Source: Cyclostephanos tholiformis (taxonomy: Eukaryota; Bacillariophyta; Thalassiosirophyceae; Thalassiosirales; Thalassiosiraceae). From it: a DNA stretch of 22,087 nt. How positions within the stretch are numbered: the stretch's first letter is position 1; each line of letters starts with the position of its first letter. The notes beneath the pieces are model-generated. The model saw only the letters and a list, made by a program, of their open reading frames with translations, did not search any database and was not told the origin of the DNA. The DNA is taken from NCBI GenBank assembly GCA_036939975.1, contig JALLPB010000136.1, positions 1 to 22,087 on the forward strand, given 5' to 3'. This document shows positions 9,594 through 16,689 of this stretch, in pieces. The position numbers were made by a program, and so were the translations under genes.

Positions 9594-9616
9594 GCTTGAT
9601 TGCAATGATTGCCTTC

Positions 9617-9668
9617 TAAGTAGGTAAATAGATGAAATAAGGTTCCAAAGTACTATAATAATGTAACA
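9617..9668 (-). mobile_element. Remnant of the copia 3' LTR (end only)
   Basis: TAAGTAGGTAAATAG through AATAATGTAACA matches the right end of the complete LTR (about 16425-16460). It borders, on the minus strand, the purine tract AAAGTGAGGGAG at 9669-9680, the expected polypurine tract just before a 3' LTR. The rest of this LTR is missing and replaced by the duplicated flank; the junction carries CTTC, which also occurs at the matching LTR position. Confidence 0.6.
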
Positions 9669-9694
9669 CTCCCTCACTTTGGTAGCTTGAGGAG

Positions 9695-10385
9695 TCATTT
9701 GTAACATAGGGCAAATCGATGATGCACAAAGTTGTTCTGAGCTAGGGCCTTCATCAATATGTCAGCAATCTGGTCAGCAGTGCCAACAGGGAAGAACTTG
9801 ATTAGTCCTTTACGGACATGCTTGCAAAAATGGTGGTAACACACGTTGATGTGTTTGGTGTGAGGGCGAAGTTTAGGAAGTCTGTTCCAAAGTCCTGAAT
9901 TATCTTCAAATACCTTGTAATAAACATAAGGCTTGGAGCAAATGACAGGAATGTGGTGTTCCCCCATTTCCTGGATGAGTTCCATGATGAGAATAATGTC
10001 ATGAAGAGACATAGACATAGCAATATACTCAGCTTCAGAGGTTACAGTGCAGTCTGGGTTTGAAACTTTGAGGCCCAAATGATAGGACAACCAGCATAGA
10101 ATACGACCCATCCACTGCAAGCTTTTGAAGTGCTTGGGTCGATGTCAGCAATGAATGCAGTCCAGTTTCCAGAAAAGTCAACATCACAGTAGCACTCAAA
10201 TTCCTTGTCGGACTTGGGTGTGAAGCAAATTCCCAAGTCATGAGTTTTCTTAAAATAGCAAACCAAGTGAAGAATAGCATCCTCATGAGGTTCCCTTGGG
10301 TCGGATGAATACTTTGCAATCTGGTAAACAGTGTACAGATGTCCGGATGAGTGGTCTGAGCCAAATAATTAAAGTTGTTAACCAC
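9695..10385 (-). pseudogene. Copia RNase H region (end of pol)
   Basis: From 10385 the minus strand reads NYLAQTTHPDI (copia consensus TRPDI), then in a second frame KKTHDLGICFTPKSDK, CDVDFSGNW (RNase H Asp), GCPIIWASKFQTQTAL and then SEAEYIAMSMSLHD (RNase H Glu). EDNSG, LRPHTKHINVCYHHF and DQIADILMKALAQNN follow, with a TGA at 9695-9697. At least two frameshifts. Several arginines normally kept in the family are His or Cys here. The stop lies 26 bp from the LTR remnant, as expected for the pol end. Confidence 0.85.
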
Positions 10386-11211
10386 TGAATGGTAGCTGAA
10401 TTCGAGGTTGAATGGTGATGCCTCTTGGAAGGCATGGAGTAGGATTGCAACCTTGGCAGGGACTGGCTTAGTCTTGACCCTTCAGTCCAATGTTGGCAAT
10501 GATTGAATCAATGAGAGCACACTGGGTAAACTTGTAGGATCCATTCTTGAGCTTCTTGATGTTGACCCCGATGTAATCAGCAGGATGGCATTGGTCTTCG
10601 ATGTTGAGTCCTGAGTCTTGGATTTCATGGATAGCAAGCTTGAGCTGGTCATCGTCCTTGCCCAGGAAGATTCCATCATCCACATAGACCATGAAAATGA
10701 TGTCACCACAATAGAACACACAGTCATCAATCATGGAGGCCTTGTAATCCAGGCTGGTGAGCTTGTCCACTAGGAATTCGTTCCATACTCAACCGGCTTG
10801 ATTTTGACGGTAGATGTTCTTGAGGAGCTTGAGGACATATTTTGAGGATTCTCCCTCAGAGACCTGAATGCCTTGGGAAAGCTCCATTTACATATTGGAC
10901 TCAATGGGGGCCTGAGGGTAAGCCATAATGAAGTCAAACTGGTGTAGAGCCCATACAAAAATGATGCCCATGACAATCAGCAGGCAAATGGAAAACCAGG
11001 TGACAATGGGTGCGTAAGTCTTGTAGTAGTTGGTTCCAAACTCATGCTTTCCACCATGGAGGTTGAGATGAGCCTTGTATTTCTTGATCTCATTGGTCGT
11101 TATGTCCCTCTTACAATTCATAGACCATACTGAAGGCAATACATCAATGTCTGGAGGAACCTTGGACCTCTTGGTTAGTTGCCAATGCTTGTTGTCAACA
11201 TGCCCATTCAC
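10386..11211 (-). pseudogene. Copia reverse transcriptase region
   Basis: The RVT_2-type reverse transcriptase reads WSMNCKRDITTNEIKKYKAH, then YAPIVTWFSICLL, FDFIMAYPQAPIE (first catalytic Asp) and, after stops, VYVDDGIFLG (the YVDD catalytic pair) and HPADYIGVNIKKL. There is an in-frame TAA between SNM and MELSQG near 10888, and a TGA at 10789-10791 in QAG-stop-VWNEF, where the family has Arg. RT copies the element's RNA into DNA; this copy cannot be translated whole. Confidence 0.88.
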
Positions 11212-11248
11212 AATTTACAGCTTAAATGAACTGGTCGGCCTCTGGCTG

Positions 11249-11945
11249 TCATAGGGCTTGATTTAGGTACATAATATCCCCCATCATCTTGGTGTGGAAG
11301 GCTATTGGATGGCTCATGCAATCCTGTAGGGACAGATGTTTGTCACCATGTTGGAAGTCCTCATAGGTCTGACCATCACAGTTGGAGGCTGTAGTGGCTC
11401 GTGCAGACATATAGTGCATGCCTGAAGATCCTAAGAAAGATCTTTGGTCAATTGAATCAGCCATGGCAAGAGTCATAGTGCAAACTCGGCCACGTGAGCT
11501 AGTTCCTGCTTGAGGAGTGCTTGGGCCAGAAGGCCTAGGATGAGATTGACGATTCCTTGGCATTCCGCGATGACGTTGGGCCGATTTGGGCTGATCTGGT
11601 AGATGAGAAGTCTGGCAAGTCACATCGGAGGCATGGCATGGATTCCTATAATTCTGGCGAATCACAGGTGGAGGGGTGTCTGAAAAATTTACACTGCCAT
11701 CCTTGTAGAATTGAGATGTGATGCTGCCAGAATAAGAATTTTCTCCAAGCGAGAAAGTGTCATGTTCCATGGAATTGCTTGGAATTTTATGGACGCCTGC
11801 ATGCAATATTGGAGATTTGCCCAAAAGGCCGTCTCCCATATGTAGGACGGGTTCTCCATTTGTGCAACAAAAACCAGCGAGGCGTTGCCATGTTGAGGAT
11901 AGGCCACCATCAGTCACTCCAAACTTGCAGGTCTCGAAGAAGTCA
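11249..11945 (-). pseudogene. Copia pol linker between integrase and reverse transcriptase
   Basis: The reading frame after GLVSPQ shifts and continues CFDDFFETCKFGVTDGG and STWQRLAGF, which matches the start of the integrase-RT spacer in diatom copia elements. A long, Ser/Pro/His-rich, poorly conserved stretch follows (PSGPSTPQAGTSS), as is usual for this spacer. No catalytic residues are expected here. Confidence 0.6.
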
Positions 11946-12960
11946 TCAAAACAATTGGGGTGAAACCAAGCCAGTTGTCAGGCTTAGTACCAAGTGCACA
12001 TTACATGCGTGTGTAGGACTTGGCCCCAAATTGAGCCCAATGCATGCTCTTGGATCCCATCGTGGAAGAGAATTATTAGATGCCAGAGAGTTGTGTAAAG
12101 TGAACATAGGGCAGCCAAATGTGTGCAAAAATTGCTTGTTTGATCCAACTTTTATTCCACTGAAAAGCTTGAGCCTCGATTGGCCATCCTTGCACATTGA
12201 AAGGACATTGCTGAGGTATGCTGCATGGCAAAGAGCATATGGCCACAGCGCAGTTCCGACCACCTGGGGCCAGCACTGATGGGTGTGGAGTAGCTGTTTT
12301 TGTGCACTTTTCTGACAGTGGGCATTGAACCCACAGAAGGTGAGCTTCTCTCTTTGTGATTTGCAGGCTTTGTGGAAGAGGGTGTCTGCAAAGCGGCCAT
12401 TGTCGCAATGATAGTTGAACACGGCAAATTGCTCAAAGGCTTGCTTTGCTTTAACGGTTTCCTTTGAGGTGAGGTTTGTTGTCATAAAATAGACAAACTT
12501 CACTTGAGAAAAATGGTTGGCGAAGATGGCAGCGTTGTGGAAGCAAGTGCTGGTGAGTGCCCCCTTTGCTTGGCCATGAAAACCCGGCTTGGTGGATTGC
12601 ATGTGGTCCATGGAGATGCACTCCCCCAGCTTGGTTGCAGCAAAGACAGGACAATCACTGCCGTGATATCTTTTGGTGTGCGGTACTTTTCTCATGGCCC
12701 CAAAAAGGCAGCCGGCACATCTCGGTGGATGAATGGTGGCCAGTCGCTTGGGAATTTTGCCGTTGAGGGCAAAGGTTTTGAGGCACGAGAAAGGTTCGTG
12801 CCCAAGGTGATAGTGCCATCACATTAGTTTGGCTTGGTCATTAGGAGCAGAGAGAGAATACACATCATCCTTGGCAAGGGGAGGAGATGGGTCAAATGTC
12901 AGTGCATGGCAATGGACTGTGGTGGGATGTGGAGCTTCATCATCTGGAGAAGGAGGTAAG
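11946..12960 (-). pseudogene. Copia GAG-pre-integrase and integrase region
   Basis: The HHCC zinc motif reads WHYHLGH ... CAGC, at about 12830-12700, with a stop just before WHYH. The integrase core follows in the frame 12695-11946: ISMDHMQSTKPG holds the first catalytic Asp and YHCDNGRFAD the second. The third acidic residue, normally in an N-G-x-A-E-R motif after NAHHQ, is missing: NAHCQ is followed directly by KSAQKQLLHTHQ near 12290-12330, which looks like a short deletion. Later conserved pieces remain, including FGCPMFTLH and GLVSPQ. The core frame is open for 249 codons, the longest intact piece of this element. Confidence 0.85.
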
Positions 12961-13310
12961 TTGCCGGCAACAACAGTGTCATTGTTGGCTCGAACGTCTC
13001 CCTCATTTCCTGTCGTGCTTTTCTTACAATTGTTATTCTCCTCCACAACAAACTCTTCAGGTGGAGGAGGTGCACTGCGGTTGACCCAACGGTGGCCTGG
13101 CAATTGGAGAACATGCTCCCTCCTGAAGAAAGGATCTTCCAGCGCTTGGGAGGTTTGGATGAAGGCTCAGTATCCCATCGTCGATGGCAATGTGTAAAAT
13201 ATTGGCGTGTTTGTCACATCATTGAACGGGATAGTCTTGACGAAGCAATCCTGGCCCCAAAAGAGTTTGCAACTGTGTGCATCATTTTCAATCCTCATGC
13301 CATTTGGTAG

Positions 13311-13368
13311 AGGATATTTGTCTCTTGCCTCCTGCGCTCAGGATATTTGTCTCTTGCCTCTTGCGCTC
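13311..13368. repeat. Tandem duplication of a 29-bp unit (two copies)
   Basis: Unit aggatatttgtctcttgcc plus ten more bases at 13311-13339, repeated at 13340-13368 with one difference (cct to ctt). It lies in the decayed part of copia pol between protease and integrase. Confidence 0.8.
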
Positions 13369-13673
13369 AATGTTGGGGCAATAGAAGGCACATCCTCAAA
13401 CCAGGTAAGTAGAGGCTGTTTGAGATTTTAATTTTGATGGTGCTTGCTGGTATTGTCATTGATCATGATCACTAATGTGCCTTTCCATTGAATTTCCAAC
13501 CCTTTGCTATGCCCCCAACTCACTGGACAGTGCAAGCGAGGACGAGGTTCTTGAAGATGCACTTGTCATTGCCTGCTGTCGAAGCAAACAGCCGTGCTGG
13601 GGTGATGAGCATCAGGCGTGGTATGCAAGCCTGATGAAAGTGCAGGGTGGATGGATGGCATGCATCCACTTGA

Positions 13674-14100
13674 TCACGGTGCGGAGGACAGCCTCATTGC
13701 AACAACCAACCCTGAAGAGGAGCCAAGGTAAGGCAAAAAGGTAAGTTCACCAATGCCAGTGTGTTTCTTGTTGACTTGTCCTGACACGGTCATGAACACT
13801 GATGACTTGTTGCCTATCTTGTGAGCGCAGTGGCCCATTTTGGGGCCCCCATCCATGAGGGTGTGGACAAGAGCACGGTCTTCCCTGGAAGCCTGGAGGA
13901 CAGTGCGGCAAGATGGAGAGCTGCGCAAGTGCCTGACAGTCGACGGGTGACAAATGGGAAATGGCAGAGACAAGGTAGAAGAGGATGAGAGGTGTGAGGA
14001 AGAGGAACAGGTAAGTTGGAAGTTGTCCTGTGTCCATATCGGTGATGATGGCCATGTGCAAAACTAACAGTAGCCCCCATGCACATGCCACCTTGCACCA
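13674..14100 (-). pseudogene. Copia protease region (retropepsin-like), decayed
   Basis: Frames on the minus strand contain LVHTLMDGGPKMGHCAHKIG, VSGQVNKKHTGIGEL and FLP. This follows the layout of a retropepsin flap around a D-(S/G)-G-(A) motif and a later TGIG, as in diatom copia elements. It lies just after the gag end (stop at 14101-14103) and before the GAG-pre-integrase, so position supports it. The active-site reading D-G-G is unusual, and frameshifts make it unreadable as one protein. Confidence 0.45.
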
Positions 14101-15827
14101 TCATTCCTCATCATCGGATAGCTTCAACATGAAGGCCACGAAGCCGGGACTACTGGCAATGGTGGCCGTGGCGGCAGCATAGGATAGAGCTCGATCCTTG
14201 GGCTTGTTCTCCTTCCCTTGCTTGGCAGCATCCTTTCGAGGAGCTCCAAGACGGCAGTCCTGGGTGGAGTGGATTCCCCAGGCCATGTGGTGGATGCACC
14301 ACTGGTAGGTTTTTCCCCCGACATCCTTGGTTGTGAGCTCACCATCCTTTGGGGGAAGCTTCTTCCAGCTTCCAGGCTTCTTCCTTCTTCTGGTAGGTCT
14401 TGTTGATGGTGTTCTTCTTGTTTTCATCTTGAGAGCACCCTTAAAATCCTTCTTCCCTTCCTTCTTGCACTTGGCATCAAGGGCGGATGACAACTTGAGC
14501 TTGCCCTTCAAGTCCGCGATCATTGCAATGAGGTATTCTTCATCGGGCGACTTAGCTCCCCAGAGCTGGCAGGTCATGAGGTTAGTAAACTTGGCAGTCA
14601 CCTACACCATGAGACTCTCGTACGTAAACTGATGTCCCAAGTTGCCATCGTGATAGTCATCTTGTTTCTTCGTGATGTATTGCCTGAAGGAGTGGCAAGG
14701 TAAGCATCGAATAGCTTCACAATAGGGTCATCAACAACTTGAGCTTTCCCTTCAAGTCCGCGATCATTGCAATGAGTTGTTCTTCGTCGGGCGACTTAGC
14801 TCCCCAGAGCTTGCGGGTCATGAGGTTAGTAAACTTGGCAGTTGCCTGCATCATGAGACTCTCGTACGTGAACTGATGTCCCAAGTTGCCATCATGATAG
14901 TTTTCTTGTTTCTTTGCGATGTATTACCTGAACATGTGATCAGGAGTGGCAAGGAAAGCATCGAATAGCTTCATGATAGGGTCATCGACGGTTTGACCCC
15001 TCGCCAGGAGCTGAGACATGTTGACATCAAAGTAGGAATTGATGAGGTCAATGTCACCATTGACGGAGGCGGCATACTGAGGTAAGCTGTTGATGTTTGC
15101 CCGGAGAGCCTTGTTAGTGGTGATGCTGTTGATGGTGGTGAGGCACATTATGATTTTGTACATCATCGGGCCATACTCAACCCCGTCGAATAGGTACTGA
15201 CTCTGGTACGGCTCAAGGCGAGCTAGTGCAGCCATGGTGAGTGACTTTTTGAGGCACTGTGCCATCATGTGATTGTTTTGAGTAGCTCGGCCCAGATGAC
15301 GTGCACCCCCCGCCTTGCAGAACTCCTCTCATCCTGTTTTTAGGTCAGCCTCAGAGATCTGGCCGTAATGCCTAATGATGTCAATCAGTAGGTTGTCCCG
15401 ATTGAGGAACTTGGTGACATTTTGTGCGCCCTGATTCCATCACATAATGGAGCATTGATTTTCAAAGGCTTTGATGAAGGCGACAGTTGTCACAGAGGTC
15501 ATAGGGAACCCTTCATCTTTGGTGAGTTTTTTGCAGCCCTGTTTGTAAATGGACTGACCCAACTTGCTGGCATAATCGATGATAGCCCTGTCAGGTCCGT
15601 GTTTCTGGAGATAGGGCAAATGTGGTGGCCTGTAGCTGCTGCTGGCCACCTCCTGCTTGGCCCCTTTGTCCGTCTCCATCACCTCCTGCCCTGGTTGCTG
15701 CAGCAGCTTGCTGGAGGGTCTTGTTAGAAAGAGTGGTGTTTTCCTGCTAGAGGGCGGCGAACTGTCCCTGGAGCGCTGCGAGCTGGTCCAGTACTTCTTG
15801 GTGGTAAATGGGGCCATTAGCTGCCAT
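14101..15827 (-). pseudogene. Copia gag (capsid and nucleocapsid), broken
   Basis: The likely start is ATG at 15827: MAANGPIYHQEVLDQLAALQ, a helical N-terminus with an early TAG. After a frameshift come IIDYASKLGQSIYKQGCKKL and GFPMTSVTTVAFIKAFENQC, then LARLEPYQSQYLFDGVEYGP and the capsid-like segment to YFDVNMSQLLARGQTVDDPI. The end holds TYQWCIHHMAWGIHSTQDC, a zinc-knuckle-like C-x-H-H...H...C motif, a basic stretch, and the acidic end LSDDEE with a stop at 14101. A direct duplication of about 250 bp lies inside it. Frameshifts and stops throughout. Confidence 0.75.
14491..14988 (-). repeat. Tandem duplication inside copia gag (about 244 and 254 bp)
   Basis: The sequence from CAACTTGAGCTT (14491) to GGGTCATCAA (14734) is repeated from 14735 to about 14988. 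The second copy has a 10-bp extra piece (TGTGATCAGG around 14935) and scattered changes. It duplicates about 80 codons of gag around SPDEE..IAMIADLKGK. Confidence 0.85.
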
Positions 15828-16103
15828 GATGTCAGCATCAAGATTTAGTCTCATAGAACATCGTGAGGGAATCGTGGTAGAAACTTAACTTAATGAGAGC
15901 ATTTACTTCCGTTTACTTCGTATAATTGGATTCGTGGGTAAACTTTGTAGGTTCGTCTTCATGATCTCTCGGAGACCCCAAATTGATCAGACTTGGATGA
16001 ATAATGATGGTTTTGACTCAAATCTTGGCAGGATTTTGACGGCAGATGGCGAGACGGCGATTTCTTGATGATCGAGATGATGCAAACTTGCGCAGAGGAA
16101 GCG
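15828..16103 (-). other. Copia 5' leader
   Basis: About 275 bp between the 5' LTR and the gag ATG on the minus strand. No TGG-type primer-binding site lies directly next to the LTR; the bases there read CGCTTCCTCTGCGCAAG. A TTTGGGGTCTCCGAGAG stretch that looks like a primer-binding site sits about 120 bp inside, at 15966-15982, too far for a standard arrangement. Confidence 0.5.
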
Positions 16104-16460
16104 TGTTATATTCTTGATGAATTAAGCTCGTAAATTAGGCTAGAGCGTCCCCTAACACGTGTTAGTAGCTGGGCTCATTACAAATTGGTGACAATCGCAG
16201 TTTTGAGAAAATTTTGATCTTAGTTTTCTAGTTTCTGCGAGAAATACCTGACAAAAATATAAGCTTTGATGTCATCCGTGTCAGAATTCAAACCAATAAT
16301 CAATATATGTATGGATTCCTTTGTTGCTGAAACTAGAGGAATCGTCCTCGGTAGAGTTCTGGTGGTGTCAATATGTCTATCCTAAGAATTTCGTCACCTC
16401 AGTAATCGTAGCCTGATGGGCTTCCTAAGTATGTACATAGAAGATGAATAAAATGTAACA
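16104..16460 (-). mobile_element. Complete 5' LTR of the copia element (357 bp)
   Basis: Begins TGTTATATTC and ends AAATGTAACA (plus-strand reading), with inverted ends TGTTA/TAACA, and is followed by CTACC at 16461-16465. It aligns with the solo LTR at 9063-9364 along its length and with the 9617-9668 remnant at its right end. It should carry the element's promoter, reading toward lower coordinates. Confidence 0.85.
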
Positions 16461-16465
16461 CTACC
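16461..16465 (+). repeat. Target-site duplication CTACC at the outer end of the right LTR
   Basis: Same five bases as at 9058-9062 and 9365-9369. Here it is followed by a small local duplication (CTACCTCGTACCTACCC) before the shared flank. Confidence 0.7.
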
Positions 16466-16502
16466 TCGTACCTACCCAATACTAATTTTTTACACTGGCC
16501 CC

Positions 16503-16625
16503 ATGATCATTAAGGACAAGCAAAGCTTGGGAGAATTCGTCGCAATATTCATCACGGTCATGTGCTCGACGGTGGTCTTCGTCATCATCCCGGCCGTGAT
16601 GACGATAATATGCGACGAACCCTAA
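16503..16625 (+). CDS. Small membrane-protein ORF, 40 codons
   Basis: ATG-started ORF reading MIIKDKQSLGEFVAIF, then one long hydrophobic segment, ending in IICDEP and TAA. It could be a single-pass microprotein, or the tail of a larger gene cut by the copia insertion. It keeps the CpG-rich codon style of the flanking host genes, unlike the inner copy. It ends 64 bp before the protease ATG, so it lies in or near that gene's promoter. No family recognised. Confidence 0.3.
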   Translation: MIIKDKQSLGEFVAIFITVMCSTVVFVIIPAVMTIICDEP

Positions 16626-16689
16626 ACTCGATCGCGACGATTGCCTTCGCTACTGCTACTGCCACCACCGACCGACCGCTCCCGCGACG

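Larger units (their letters stand above)
9365..9616 (+). repeat. Duplicated flanking DNA, CpG-depleted inner copy
   Basis: This segment is the same DNA as 16461-16648. Both start at CTACC after an LTR, share AATACTAATTTTTTACACTG and GCCCCATGATCATT, and end GATTGCCTTC. The inner copy has about 70 bp (pyrimidine stretch, CTGCCCAG, GTCGGAGG) and 15 bp that are absent from the outer copy. Almost every CpG of the outer copy is TpG or CpA here. Confidence 0.8.
9617..16460 (-). mobile_element. Ty1/copia retrotransposon (diatom CoDi-like), degenerate
   Basis: A minus-strand element of about 6.8 kb reading 5' LTR (16104-16460), leader, gag, protease, integrase, RT, RNase H, polypurine tract and a 3' LTR remnant. 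The order integrase before RT identifies the copia superfamily. Every domain carries stops or frameshifts. The right LTR is followed by CTACC, the same 5 bp that flank the solo LTR on the left, so the whole 9058-16465 block derives from one insertion site. It is not autonomous. Confidence 0.9.
16461..16648 (+). repeat. Duplicated flanking DNA, CpG-rich outer copy
   Basis: Matches 9365-9616 apart from two internal deletions and the CpG differences. The homology ends at GATTGCCTTC; beyond it this copy continues into the region just upstream of the protease ATG, while the inner copy jumps into LTR sequence. Confidence 0.8.

Noticed and set aside
15966..15982. TTTGGGGTCTCCGAGAG as the copia primer-binding site, which would put the LTR start at 15984
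   Set aside because: The true LTR end is fixed at 16104 by the TGTTA/TAACA ends, the solo LTR match and the CTACC target site. The motif is about 120 bp too far inside.
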